Shown here: piece by piece, positions 42,900-54,406 of the stretch
Layout of the letters: every line of letters starts with the position of its first letter
Position numbering within the stretch: the stretch's first letter is position 1
Assembly: GCA_029959085.1 (NCBI GenBank)
Contig: JARWIR010000031.1
Location: 1,984,001 to 2,048,000 of the forward strand
Source of the DNA: Nemophila menziesii
Lineage: Eukaryota > Streptophyta > Magnoliopsida > Boraginales > Hydrophyllaceae
DNA length: 64,000 nucleotides
Reading direction: 5' to 3'
The notes under the pieces: model-generated
Seen by the model: the letters and a program-made list of their open reading frames with translations, nothing else
Told to the model about the DNA's origin: nothing
Databases searched by the model: none
Position numbers and translations under genes: made by a program

Positions 42900-44355
42900 T
42901 AAAACAAAACAAAGGGGCAGAAGTAAGCGTATAAACAAGTAGTAGCTAGCAAATAAACCCTAAAGCAATTCTCAAAATAAATCTCATATAGCAAACTCTA
43001 GAAACTAATATATACATACACTAATCATGCAACATCAAACATAAATAATCTCAATCATAAAATTAAAGTCGCAATGCTTGAAGGTTACACTTGTACTCAT
43101 CTCTGTATGATGGCTATAGGGTGGTCATTAATCCTAACTCGCTTTGAACGCTCCACCTAGTGTATTCCCTATCAACAGAATTATAAATTCCCTATGCACT
43201 TAGGAATCACGAGGTCTTTACGGTTATAATATTGGCTTAAGGACGGGTGTGGATGTATATTTGGTAAATTTGAAGTGAGCTTTTGGCTCTCTCCTCACTT
43301 ACCATCAACAATGTCCTCGAGCTTAAGTTAACGCTCAACAGATGTTCTCACTCACCCATATACGCAACAATTTAGCGTCCCATGTCTACCCACTATAAAC
43401 AAGATGATTTTCAGAAAAAAATTTCACTTTGCCGGATGTTTTATTCATATGTATTTTTCTTTTTCTTTTTTCTTTTTGTACAGAAGCAAACCGGGTTCCC
43501 GGTTTTGATGAATCCGGGTTCCCGGTTCCTACTGTATGGATTTTTCATTTTTTTCATTTTTTTTTTCTTTTTCACTTTTTCTCATTCCCGGCAAAGGGTT
43601 ACAAGTATATATCATCTGCAATTGTGCTACAATATAAAGCACATCGATCCCAACCCATTAAATTTCCCATATGTGGTCCCACCACCCCAAACTCAAGCTC
43701 GAGACATGTCTCAGGATTGTGATTCAAGTGCGGGTCATATGGTCATGCCTAATAATCTAAGGGATAATGGCTTATATCGTGGCTACAAAGAAAAGGCTAA
43801 AGGCTCAAAGTGGGCTAAGACGGATAATAATTAATACAAGGGATAGAAGGCTAAAAAGGCACAAATGGCTAACAAAGAACTGCCCCTATCATTTTCCTAA
43901 GTACATAGCTTGTCTTTAGTTCATATCTAGGTGGGTTCTCTACTAATTAGGATTTCACGTTCTACACACCAAACATATTCCTTGAGTACAAGTTTACTTC
44001 ATTTGCATTGTTCATTAATTTTTCCTATCAATTACCTATGTTCGCATGCAATTGTAAGTGCGTTTTATATCAATCCCTAAAGTTCACTATTTACTATCAT
44101 AGATTCATCAAAAGTATGCTTAAAGGGATATTTAAAAATTTCTACAGTCAAACGCAACTCCGAAAATTCTTTTATTGAAAGCAAATAAAGCAAATAAAGC
44201 AAATAAAGCAAATAAAGCAAATAACACATAAAAACTGGGATGAGGCAACGAACCCCACCCCAAACTCAAAAATGAGTCGTGTGCCCACGACTCGAAAAGA
44301 CTCAATAAAGCATTTAAACTAATCTACACTAAGAGGAAAGTTTAGAAAACGTATC
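42900..44355 (-). other. B 3' untranslated region
   Basis: Non-coding on both strands. It holds purine motifs seen as CACCCCAAACTC near 43683 and 44258, a hairpin (AATGAGTCGTGTGCCCACGACTCG, 44270-44293 span), and a palindrome pair CCGGGTTCCCGG at about 43491-43527. The open frames here are by-products. Confidence 0.6.
44178..44226. repeat. 9-bp microsatellite AAGCAAATA x5
   Basis: Five copies of AAAGCAAAT in a row; A and D have a single copy at the same place. Replication slippage after B diverged. Confidence 0.85.
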
Positions 44356-45672
44356 TTAACCAGCGCGAGGCTGGTTATCGGTGTTGCGTTCTGGACCTTT
44401 ATCTCGCGTAACAGCATCATAAATCGCGTTTTGAAGTGTATTTACGCCTAGGATTAAATTTCGAAGCAGGTCCAATTCTTTTGTAACGTTTCCCAAGGTA
44501 GCAATCATCTTCTCCTGATTCTCTTCCAACACCTGAATCTGCGCTTCCAACTCAGGTACAGTTTTCACTTTCTTTGATTGAGGAGTTCTCGGACTTCTTG
44601 TAGTTCGTGTTGCTTCTTCATGGATGTTCTTGATTGTGCTCAAAGCTATACTCACACCAACTGAAACAGTATCAATATCTGCGTCCTTACGCGGAATCTT
44701 TGCGTCTAGACACAACTGAGTTATAGTACAAGGAAACTTCAGATTTTGTTGTTTCATTGGTGATTTCGCGAACTCCATGATCGTATCATGAATGATCTTA
44801 GCAACATCAAATGGTTTCTCCTCCAAAATACACTTAATAACAAATATGTGCTCTTTCTTCGACTCGGAAGTGTGCTTAATACCAAAGAAAGTGGGTATTA
44901 CGAAACGAGACCAAACCTTAGCACGAGGTGTCAAACTACTGCTGTAAAACTGTCCAGGATACCTTTCACCTTCAGGAATTGGGCTAGTCCCATTAACAAG
45001 CACGGTCCCCCAAAGGGATTCAAAATCAAAAGAAGGGTCATTAAGAGTTTCTTGGAAGGGGCATGTTCCAGAAAAGTTGGGTAGTTTCAATGATTTCCGA
45101 ATACGTTCAATAGAGAAAGGAACTACCTTTTTGCGGATATCAATGGCATCATCGGAGGTAGCTAAACCTTCGTAAAATTCTCGCACAAAAGTAGGAATAA
45201 ACTCAAGCTTCCTTTCTTGTAACTCTTTCCAACCAAACTTAGCACATGTCACAGCATATTCCTTGTAATCACTACTCATAATACCCTTAGGAAAATTCGT
45301 CTCCTCACCAAATTTCAAAAATTCAATTCTTTCACGAACCTGAGTATTCCAACAAGTGTAAACCCTCTTAGGCTTGTGGGCCCACATCTTCATACGCGGA
45401 GGTTTTTGAACGGGTGCTTCCGGAATCTCTTGTTCAGTTTCCTTCTCAATGTTCTTCGTAATTTCCTCTTCTGGTTCCTTCTCACTTTCAATCTCATCAA
45501 TTAATCTTCTCTTTTGACCTGTGATTTCTTTTCTGTTAGAATCAAGCTTAACTTCGTCAATTTTTCGTTTAGGACGCGAATCAGGAATCTCAATAGCTTG
45601 ATCTTGTGAACCACCAATGGTGGTCTTTCTTCTAGGAGCAGTTCTTCGAAAATCGCCGGTTCTGTTAGTCAT
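44356..45672 (-). CDS. B ORF2, 438-aa downstream protein with plant-transposon-type domain
   Basis: Intact from the ATG at 45672, which follows a GAGTTTGGGGTGAAAAGAG motif, to the stop at 44356. The N-terminus is basic (MTNRTGDFRRTAPRRKT), then acidic/lysine-rich. A folded region at about residues 110-330 has FVREFYEGLA, VVPFSIERIRKSLKLP, FIPTFF-type and GERYPGQFYSSSL blocks. This resembles the domain Pfam calls putative plant transposon protein, found in Athila and related ORFs (from memory). A coiled coil follows (VPELEAQIQVLEENQEKM, LGNVTKELDLLRN). There is no signal peptide or membrane helix, so an envelope role is not supported. It is the only long undamaged ORF of B. Confidence 0.75.
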   Translation of the reverse strand: MTNRTGDFRRTAPRRKTTIGGSQDQAIEIPDSRPKRKIDEVKLDSNRKEITGQKRRLIDEIESEKEPEEEITKNIEKETEQEIPEAPVQKPPRMKMWAHKPKRVYTCWNTQVRERIEFLKFGEETNFPKGIMSSDYKEYAVTCAKFGWKELQERKLEFIPTFVREFYEGLATSDDAIDIRKKVVPFSIERIRKSLKLPNFSGTCPFQETLNDPSFDFESLWGTVLVNGTSPIPEGERYPGQFYSSSLTPRAKVWSRFVIPTFFGIKHTSESKKEHIFVIKCILEEKPFDVAKIIHDTIMEFAKSPMKQQNLKFPCTITQLCLDAKIPRKDADIDTVSVGVSIALSTIKNIHEEATRTTRSPRTPQSKKVKTVPELEAQIQVLEENQEKMIATLGNVTKELDLLRNLILGVNTLQNAIYDAVTRDKGPERNTDNQPRAG

Positions 45673-46063
45673 CTCTTTTCACCCCAAACTCAAAACTTCA
45701 AATAATGAAAAACTTAGGGAAAAGTTTAGAATTTTGATGTTTTGAGGTTTAAGAATTTAAGAACTAGGTGAAATATGAGATGGGTCTTGGTTAATTTGTA
45801 TGGGAGAAGAAAGAATTGGGTTTAATTTAAGGAATTGGGTGAAGAAGAATCTTGGGAAAAACTAAGGATTTGATGTTATTTTGGAGAGGAGGTGAGTTGA
45901 TCTTATGTTTTTGTGGTGAAAGAGGGTAGGATTTGATGATATATAGTGTTTTGGTAGATGAATTTCGGAGGTGGGGAGGCTATTGGTGCGTTTTAGGTAA
46001 AGACTTGGAAAAGAGGCTAAGAAACTAGGTTCAAACACCTCAAAACCGACATCACAGCTTTCA
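45673..46063 (-). other. B leader between palindromes and ORF2
   Basis: Non-coding leader with ATGATGATATATAGTG-like sequence and a purine motif just before ORF2. Similar to A 37440-37798. Confidence 0.45.
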
Positions 46064-46350
46064 AACCGGGTTCCCGGTTCCGCGTCGCTGTGACGGCGCG
46101 GAAAAATCAATTGTGGACTTTTTTTTTTTTTTCAAAACGCACCAAAACGCTGGACCCCAAGACGCGGGGTCAGGGATTTTACTTGCCGAAACCGGGTACC
46201 CGGTTCTGTGGAATGCGGGTTCCCGGATTTTCTCGATGGCGCGAATGAAAACGCGCCAAAACGCAGTACCCCAAAACGCTGGACCAGAGAATTTCACCAT
46301 CAGCAGCTCCGAAACCGGGTACCCGGTTCTGCCAAATGCGGGTACCCGGA
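46064..46350 (-). repeat. B palindrome units ACCGGGTACCCGGT, part 1
   Basis: Pairs of CCGGGTACCCGG/CCGGGTTCCCGG words about 110 bp apart with GCGTTTTGG spacers. The other part of the array is at 48097-48235, inside the inverted segment. Confidence 0.82.
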
Positions 46351-46372
46351 TTTGTGTCGATGGCGCGAATCG

Positions 46373-47862
46373 TTAATCAGATGGGTGTTATTGCTTCAAG
46401 AGTTCGATTTAGAGATCAAAGATAGAAAGGGTTGTGAGAATCAGGTTGTAGATCATCTATCGCGTTTAGAGGGTTCGGAGATGAATAGTGGTACTGAAGC
46501 AGTTAGAGAAGAGTTTCCTGATGAGAGTTTATTCGTTGTTCGAGATTATGAGGCTCCGTGGTATGCAGATATTGCGAATTTAGTGGTGAGTGGTGTTTTT
46601 CCTGAAGGTTCTACTTATCAAGAAAGAAAGAGGTTAGCTCATCGTGCTAGACAGTTCTTTTGGGAGGATCCGTTCCTCTATAAAGTTTGCGCTGACCAAA
46701 TGATACGAAGATGTGTAGCAAGGGAAGAGACTCAAGCCATTATAGCTGGATGCCATGATTCATTATACGGAGGACATTTCAAAGGAGACAGAACTGCTGC
46801 GAAGGTATTTCAATCAGGTTTTTACTGGCCTTCTCTTATAAAAGATTGTCATGAATATGTTAAGAAATGTACGAGATGCCAGTTTACCGGAAACATATCT
46901 AAGAGGGATGAGATGCCGCGTAATAATGTGTTAGAGGTTGAGATATTCGATGTTTGGGGTATAGACTTTATGGGTCCTTTCGTTCCTTCAAATGGTAACC
47001 TCTACATCTCGTTAGCTGTTGATTATGTGTCTAAGTGGGTAGAAGCGGTGGCTTTACCTACTAATGATTCACGAGTGGTAATCAAGTTCTTGAAATAACA
47101 TATTTTCACTAGACATGGCACACCTAGAGTGATTATTAGCGATGGAGGATCTCATTTCGTTAATAAATATCTGAAGACTGTTCTAGAGAAATATGGAGTT
47201 AGACACCGTGTATCTACTGCATACCATCCACAATCCAATGGTCAAGCTGAAGTTTCGAACCCTGAAGTCAAGTCAATCCTAGAGAAAACCGTTGGTCCTA
47301 CAAGAAAAGATTGGTCAATGAAGTTAGATGATGAGCTGTGGGCCTATCGTACTGCGTTTAAGACTCCAGTTGGTGCATCTCCCTATCGTATGGTGTATGG
47401 TAAGGCTTGTCACTTACCTTTAGAGCTTGAATGGGTGCCTATTGGGCAATTGCGCAGTTGAACTTAGATCCTATCTTAGCCGGAAAGAATCGTATGATGA
47501 AGCTTAATGAACTTGACGAATTCCGTTTGCATGCTTATGAAAATTCCAAACTTTATAAAGAAAACACAAAGAAATGGCATGACAATCGAATTCGTACAAA
47601 GAACTTTGAAGTGGGGCAAAGAGTATTGAAATATAACTCAAAGTTCAGCAATTATCCGGGTAAGTTGAGATCTAAGTGGTCAGGCCCATACATTGTGACC
47701 AAAGTTACACCTCATGGGGCGATAGAAATAGAACATCCGCTAGAGAACCGTACCTTTATGGTTAACGGTCACAGATTGAAGATATACCATGGAGGTGAAG
47801 ATACCAATCGCTCGGAAGATCCACATCCCGGGGAGGTCATGTATCTCCTCGAGACTCCTTAG
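46373..47862 (+). pseudogene. B RNase H end and integrase (in inverted segment)
   Basis: The zinc site H..H..C..C ([13 protein letters not shown], then CTRCQF), the catalytic core ([26 protein letters not shown]), and the GPY/F end ([10 protein letters not shown]) ending at 47862. An in-frame TAA at 47096 replaces a serine codon of C, and the frame shifts near 47430. Not functional. Confidence 0.82.
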
Positions 47863-47877
47863 AAGCGTGAGGTAACC

Positions 47878-47894
47878 CGTCGAGCTTAACGACG
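47878..47894 (+). other. Post-pol hairpin CGTCG/CGACG in B
   Basis: Same block as in A, in the inverted segment, just after the integrase stop. Confidence 0.65.
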
Positions 47895-48096
47895 TTAAAC
47901 AAAAGCCAATTACTTGTATATTAGCTGAGTTTTTACATTTTTGCAATTTAGATTAGTTTGATTTTCGTAATTTTATTGTTTTTATTAAGAAATGAGGAAG
48001 GGTAGTTGTTTTTAATGATTTCAGGGGTAAAAAGGACTTGAGTTTGGGGTCGATTTGGCGAAAACAGAAGAAAAAGAGGTTGGATGTCCAGGAGAA

Positions 48097-48235
48097 ACCG
48101 GGGACCCGGTTTCGCAAAAACCGGGAACCCGGTTTTGGAGCTGGTACCAACCATTTTAACGCAACACTTGGCGTTTTGGGGTAATGTCACAGCGTCGGAA
48201 CCGGGAACCCGCATTGGCGAAACCGGGTACCCGGT
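48097..48235 (+). repeat. B palindrome units, part 2 (inverted)
   Basis: Four words (CCGGGGACCCGG, CCGGGAACCCGG, CCGGGAACCCG and CCGGGTACCCGG) with the same spacers as A 36925-37035. Confidence 0.8.
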
Positions 48236-48301
48236 TTTGGTGCTGTGATTTCTGAAAATCTCTGACCCTGCGTCTTGGTGGCTTGCGTTTTTGTGCGCTT
48301 T

Positions 48302-51300
48302 CTGCGATATGCAAACGTACCAAATGGGCATGTAAAAGTAGTCTTATGTTGATCTTCTGGAGCCACGTAAATCTGATTGTACCCGGAGTAACCATCCAAG
48401 AAACAGTAATATTCCCTTCCGGCTAATTTGTCTAACATCTGATCAATGAAGGGTAAAGGGAAATGATCTTTTCTGGTGGCCTTGTTCAGCTTTCTGTAAT
48501 CCATGCAAACTCTCCAACCTACTACCGTTCTTGAAGGAATCGCCTCATTTTTATCGTTAAGAATTGTTGTTATTCCTCCCTTCTTCGGTACACACTGAAC
48601 TGGGCTCACCCATTCACTACTCGAAATGGGATAAGTAATCCCCGCATCTAAAAGCTTGATCACCTCTTTCTTCACCACATCCTTCATAGCTGGCATTAAT
48701 CTTCTCTGACCTTCAACTGAGCGTGCATTAACATCTTCAAGAATGATTTTGTGTTGACAATAGGATGGACTAATGCCTTTGATATCAGCAATTGTCCAAC
48801 CTATTGCTTCTTTGTTGGCTCTTAACACACGCAACAATTTATCTTCTTGAGGACCTGTTAAATTAGCTGAAACAATAACAGGTAGAGTTTCATTAGTACC
48901 CAAATATGCATACCTCAAGTGTGCTGGTAACGGTTTTTCTTCCAACTCCGGAGGAGATTCAATTGAAGGCTTCTTTTTAGGAATAATCTCCCCCGGTTCT
49001 CTCACAGGTTCATAGGCAAGATGCCTATATTTTGGATTTTCAGAATTGAGAGCTGCTACTGTTTCGGTAAGCTCCTCCATCATCTCAGGTGAATCTAATG
49101 TCAAAGCAGCCTGCAAGATATCATCAAAATTTAAGCAATTAAATACCTCTTGCGATGCTTGCTCTGCTACATCCATTCTAAAGCAATCATCCTGAGAATC
49201 TGGGAATTTTATAGCTCGAAATACATTGAATTTCACTTCCTCATCTTGTATCCTCATTGTCAATTCGCCATTTTCTACATCGATCAATGTTCTCCCTGTA
49301 GCTAGGAACGGTCTACCCAAAATAATGGGGACATTTCTATCTGCATTGTATTCAAGAATTACGAAATCAACAGGAAATATAAGTGTACCTGCCTTAACAA
49401 GAACATCCTCAATGCGGCCTTCAGGATGAGCAAGAGACCTGTCCGCCATTTGCAAGACCATAGAGGTAGGTCTTGCGTTTCCAATTTTAAGCTTATCAAA
49501 GACTGACTTGGGCATCAAGTTGATGCTTGCCCCTAAATCGCATAACGCCTTTCCCTTCCATTCTTCTCCAATTGATATGGGAATCGTGAAACTCCCCGGA
49601 TCGACTAACTTCGGAGGTAATTTACTCTGGCAAATCGCACTACACTCTTCAGGAAGGCCAATCATCTCATTATCACAGTAGGGCCTTTTATTTGTGAGGG
49701 CCCTCTTCAAAAACTTCGTATACTTAGGAATATCTCGAATTGACTCAAGTAACGGAATATTAATACTCAAACCCTTCACTCTATTAAAGAACTTCTGAAA
49801 ATCAACCATATCACCATCTTTCTGAACTCGTGATGGAAACGGTGGTGGAGGGCGATTGCTTACAATTTCATCTCTCTTTTTCGGAATTTCTCTTGGTCTT
49901 TCTATTTCTTCCACCTCACTATCTTTCTCATTCTCTTTCTCTTTCTCACCCACTTCCTTTTCTTTTCTTGGGACTTCTTTCTCTTTCATAACGGGAAAAG
50001 GAGGTGGAGGAAGATTCTTACCACTTTTTAATGTAACAGCCTTGCAATCTTCACGTTGTGTTGGATTTTCCGTATCGCTAGGAAGTTGCCCTTGTGGACG
50101 CTGACTCAGCAGTTTATTAATTTGACTCAGCTGATTCTGGAAAATCTTCATATTCGCTTCAGCTGCGTTCTGTCGTTCCAAAGCTTGTGTTTGAAGAACA
50201 ATCAAATTTTCAACGGTTTTCTGAAGGGTAACTACTCCTTCTTGTGGATGGGAAGGTAAAGCTTTCTGGTTTAAATTCTCATCGTAGGTATTCTGAGGAG
50301 CTTGTCTTTGTACATAATTGTTTTGATTCTGTCCTCCTTGATGATTGTTGTGTGGTCTTGGATTATAGTTGTTGCCTTGAGGACGCGGCTGATACGCGTA
50401 AGGAGGATTGGCCGCCCCATTGGGATTTGAGTATTGAAACCCAGGATGGTTTCTGTTAGGCTGATATCCATGACCACTTGAATTGAAATTACCTCTATTG
50501 GACATGAAATTCACTGATTCTTGGTTATTCGGACAACTTTCCTCATCATGATCATCTACCTTACAAATTGAACACATATAAACCTCTTGTGCAGCATGCA
50601 CAACTACCTTCTTACTCGAAAAACCTTCTTTTACAGCTAAAGTAAGCTGCTTCAACTGTTGCTCTATAGTATTCTGAATCTTATTCTCAAGCGTAGCAAA
50701 TTTCTCTTCCATGTCAACATTATTTACTCCCTTAACTGGTGTTCTTACTGAGCTCCACCCAACTTCATTCTTGACTGTTCTCTCTAAAATGATCTTGGCA
50801 TGAGCGGGTTGAACTTGAAGAAAACCTGCACCACATAGCGTATCCAACTTCTCTCTCTAAGTTCCATCGAGGCCTCTATAAAAGATCTTTAACTGTTGTT
50901 GTTCTAAAAAGCCATGATTGGGAACTTTCCGCAAACACATCTGAAATCTTGTCCAACTCCTACCCACAGTTTCCTCATACTCTTGACGGAAATGCGTCAA
51001 TTCTAATTCAGCATCTAACCTCATGTTACTTGGGTAATACCTGTCAAAGAACGCAATCTCTAATTGGTCCCAATTAGTAATCTTCGTAGGATCTTGCGTA
51101 TCGTGCCATTCACTTGCTCCATCAATGACAAAGAATTTAAAAGCAGCAAAATACATCTGTTCTCTTGAAACACCTTGTGTGATATAAGAATCACATATCT
51201 GTTTGAATTTCTGTACCGCTCTAAGAGGATCTTCCGATGGTCTTCCGCGAAAATTTCCAAAGTTTTGGAACTGAGCTAGCATACCCGAATCTGGACGGAA

Positions 51301-51657
51301 TCTCGGAACATTAATATCTGGAGCACCTACTCCTATAGCTGGAGCGCAGAATGGAACTTCTGGAGGACCATTAGTAAACCACGGATCTTGATTCATCACT
51401 ATCTGGACTTGAGGATTAGGATTTAGTGGTTGAACTTGAGGAATAACGCCTGGAGCTAAAGGTTGGCCATTTGCATCTAGCTGGCCTTGTCCATTCTGTT
51501 GACCTTGGAGAGTGATATTCTCCATTCTGTTACTTAATTCTTCTACTTCTAAAGCTTCTCGTTCTCTTCTTCTTCTGTTCGCAAGTCTGATCAACGATTC
51601 TGGATTACTAAGGATCGGAGGTGCTGGCTCTAGATCCTTGAATAGACTTCTTCACAT
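48302..51657 (-). pseudogene. B gag-protease-partial RT
   Basis: The start ATG seen in A is present near 51655 but the next codon is TGA where A has CGA, a C-to-T change at a CpG. The first in-frame ATG after it is at 51594. The capsid matches A almost residue for residue. A TAG at 50859-50857 replaces the serine in GLDGTSRE. The frame then stays open through the knuckle CSICKVDDHDEESC, protease DLGAS, the linker absent from A, and RT up to FTCPFGTFAYRR, where the inversion junction cuts it before the FMDD. The open frame beyond 48302 (to 48187) is repeat DNA. Confidence 0.85.
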
Positions 51658-51767
51658 ACACCAAACCTAAAAACCTGAAAAAGCTAACAAACAAAAAGCG
51701 TAAAACTGATAAAATAAAATAAATGCACTTATCACTAAAGGATAAACACCGTGGTCACACGCTACCG

Positions 51768-51785
51768 TCCCCGGCAGCGGCGCCA
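51768..51785 (-). promoter_or_regulatory. B primer-binding site
   Basis: TGGCGCCGCTGCCGGGGA on the minus strand, six bases from the 5' LTR. Confidence 0.88.
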
Positions 51786-51791
51786 AAAACT

Positions 51792-53355
51792 TGGTGGTCC
51801 TTTGTGTGTTCTAAAAATAAATGCAAATGCTAATCGAACCACAACCGCAAGTGTACGGTTGTCCCAAGTAGTATGTATGATAATACAGATTCGTTCCAAG
51901 GACGGATGGTTGATCACAATGTTTAGCAAGTAGTGAATTGATGCACTTATGAAAGTAAAAGATAATAAAATGTTTGTTTGATTTTGTTGATTAAAGATAA
52001 TGAATAAAAGACAAATAAGTAAATGCAAGTAGAAGCTAAGACGCAAGTAAAATAAGTGAAAACGCAATATGAGATGTAGTACTTGAGAACGCAAGGATCC
52101 TCCTAATCTTACTTCCTAACTTATGTTGTTTAAGGGCTAAATTGGTCAATTACAATGGTCGGGATTCTAAATTCCTTATACCCCCGTCAGGGTGGACTAT
52201 AAGGCGATCCTAAAGTGTCACTAGTCCCGTCAGGGTAAATATGATCCACCGTTGGATGATTAAGTGTTTTACCTCATTGGCCCTAGAATTAACTAAGTTC
52301 GTCAGAATCAATAGCTTTTATCCTAGATTGAATAATTAATTCTATACCTAAACCCTCCGTCAGGATGATCCACACGCCACTTATGTGGAATAGCCTAGAT
52401 ACTAATACCTAATCTTAGTTCGCGACTCTAAAATTAGTAAATAATCACAAATTATCGAAAAGAGTAATAAACCTAATCTAATTTAATTTAGCATAAACCC
52501 AAATTCAACATTCGTTATTTCATAAAATTAAGATTCACCCATTGTTTGTTCTCAAGCACTATTAAAAGCTTAGCTCATATTAAAATTAAAAACTAAATTA
52601 AAAGAAAGGGAATTCATATTGTTTACAAAATTAAAATATAAAAAGAACCTAATTTCCGGAATTGGAATGACTACGAACGGAGCTATAGACCCACTCCAGC
52701 TCTTGTAGCTTCTTCTTTTTTCCTTCTGTTGCTTCTCTCTGGTGTTTTAATCTTGTGGAATGTGAATTATGTGAAAAATAGAAGTCCAGACCTCCTTTTA
52801 TAAGCATAAATTCGTTCTAGGGCTTGGACCAGAAAATAGAATATTAATTAAATGTCCAAGCCCACTTTCTAAGCCCAAAATCCCGTAACTGCTGATACAC
52901 CTTCACTAAAACGGCTTTTCCCGATGCGTTATGACTCCGATTGGCCTCATTCCAGTTGCTAAAGTTCCGTAACTCGATAAGGAATGTTTTCTCTTCAAAG
53001 GTCAGCGGCTAAATCATCGCTTAAGCACCTCGAAATCAGCACTCTATGACCTGGAAAATGGATTTTCAGCTCTAAAAATAATATCTTTGGGATTTATTCT
53101 TCAAGTCTTGACTCTAATTCACGATCTTTGACTTCCTCCTCGGATTCCTCTCCTAGCTAACATCTAAAACCTGTAAACTTTACACTAAAAATACCAATAT
53201 TACGCGCAAAAGTTTAATAAATTAAAAATGCTAGAAATAAAAAGGTAATTCCGGATTATTGCAATTTTAGTCCAAAAATCTATCAAATTAATTAAATAAA
53301 CACAAAAAATGATGTCTCCTAAGGGTCGAAAATAAGAACAATTAGGGAGACATCA
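51792..53355 (-). mobile_element. B 5' LTR (1564 bp)
   Basis: On the minus strand TGATGTCTCC at 53355 to GGACCACCA at 51792. TATAAAA on the minus strand at 52802-52796. It abuts the A target duplication GCCCT. Confidence 0.92.
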
Positions 53356-54381
53356 GCCCTAAAACGAATTTATGCTTATAAAAGGAGGTCTGGACTTCTA
53401 TTTTTCACACAATTCATTCTTTACAATTAAAAACATCAGAGAGAAGCAACAGAAGGAAGGAAGAAGAAGCTGCTAGAGCTGGAGTGGGTCTATAGCTCCG
53501 TTCTCAGTCATTCCAATTCCGGAAATTAGGTTTCTTTTATCTTTTATTTGTAATCAGTTATGAATTCCATTTATTTTAATTTAGTTTTTAATTTTAATAT
53601 GAGCTAAGCTTTTCATAGTGCTTGAGAACAAACAATGGGTGAATCCCAATTTTATTAATTAACGAATGTTGAATTTGGGTTTTTATTGAATTAAACTAAA
53701 TTAGGGCTTTTACTCTTTTCAATAAATTGAGATTATTTTACTGTTTTTAGCGTCATGAACTAGGAACAGGTGTTAGTATTTAGGCTATTCCAATTAGTGG
53801 CAATTGGATCATCCTGACGGAGGGTTTAAATACATAACCATTTATTCGAATCTAGGATAGAAGCTATTGATTCTGACGAACTTAGCTAATTCTAGGGCCA
53901 ATGAGGTAATAAAACTTAAACATCTAAAGGTGGATCATATTTACCCTGACGGGACTAGTGACACCATAGGATTGCCTTATAGTCCACCCTGACGGGGGTA
54001 TAAGGAATTTAGAATCCCGACTATTGTAATTGACCAATTTAGCCCTTAAACAACATAAGTTAGGAAATAAGATTGGGAGGATCCTTGAGTTCTCAAGTAC
54101 TACTTCTCATATTGCGTTTTACATCATTTTACTTGCGTCTTAGCTTTTATTTGCATTTTAATATTTATTTTTCAGTAGCTTTAATAACAAAAACCAAACA
54201 AACATTTTATTATCTTTTATTTTCATAAGTGCATCAATCACTATTTGTTAGACGTTGTGATCAACCATCCGTCCTTGGAACGAATCTGTATTATCCTTAT
54301 TACTACTTGGGACAACCGTACACTTGCGGTTGTGGTTCGATTAGCATCTGCATTTATTTTAGAACACACAAAGGACCACCA
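53356..54381 (+). mobile_element. A 3' LTR, right part, serving also as 5' LTR of C
   Basis: The duplicated GCCCT (53356-53360), then the remaining 1021 bp of the LTR, with TATAAAA near 53382 and the end GGACCACCA. It is directly followed by AGTTTT and a primer site. Confidence 0.9.
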
Positions 54382-54387
54382 AGTTTT

Positions 54388-54405
54388 TGGCGCCGCTGCC
54401 GGGGA
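54388..54405 (+). promoter_or_regulatory. C primer-binding site
   Basis: TGGCGCCGCTGCCGGGGA, six bases after the shared LTR. Confidence 0.85.
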
Positions 54406-54406
54406 C

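Larger units (their letters stand above)
46372..48300 (+). other. Inverted segment inside B (RNase H end, integrase, repeats)
   Basis: This block reads in the plus direction although B lies on the minus strand. Its left end (near 46372) is RNase H coding sequence ([11 protein letters not shown]). Its right end is repeat DNA ending GTGCGCTT. Turned back over, that right end joins the sequence at 46371 and downward as GCGCTT/GATTCGCGCCATCG, which is continuous in A (GCGTTTTGATTCGCGCCATCG near 37100). The other junction, at 48301, cuts RT after GTFAYRR; about 0.8 kb of RT/RNase H is missing. Confidence 0.8.
41300..53355 (-). mobile_element. Element B: Athila-type retrotransposon (12,056 bp) nested in the A LTR
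   Basis: Both LTRs are 1564 bp and differ at about two dozen positions by eye (about 98% identity). Perfect target duplication GCCCT (41295-41299, 53356-53360). Order on the minus strand: 5' LTR, primer site, gag-PR-part RT, an inverted segment with RNase H/integrase, palindrome repeats, ORF2, polypurine tract, 3' LTR. It is younger than A, because it splits the A LTR. Confidence 0.92.
32128..54381 (+). mobile_element. Element A: non-autonomous Athila-type retrotransposon with B nested in its 3' LTR
   Basis: 5' LTR 32128-33684; interior 33685-40763; 3' LTR 40764-41299 plus 53361-54381. Both LTRs total exactly 1557 bp and differ at roughly 25 positions by eye, about 98% identity. The interior has gag and PR but no RT, RNase H or integrase core. 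The base run before the 5' LTR is TACCG. The 3' LTR is followed not by TACCG but by a primer site and the interior of C, so A has no simple right flank. Confidence 0.88.

Noticed and set aside
44356..45672. Retroviral envelope protein
   Set aside because: Position fits an env-like ORF, but no signal peptide, membrane helix or cleavage site is visible; the sequence resembles a plant-transposon-type domain with a coiled coil.
46372..48300. A separate plus-strand element inserted in B
   Set aside because: No LTR ends, target duplication or polypurine tract at its borders, and both repeat-side ends rejoin when inverted; an internal inversion explains it better.
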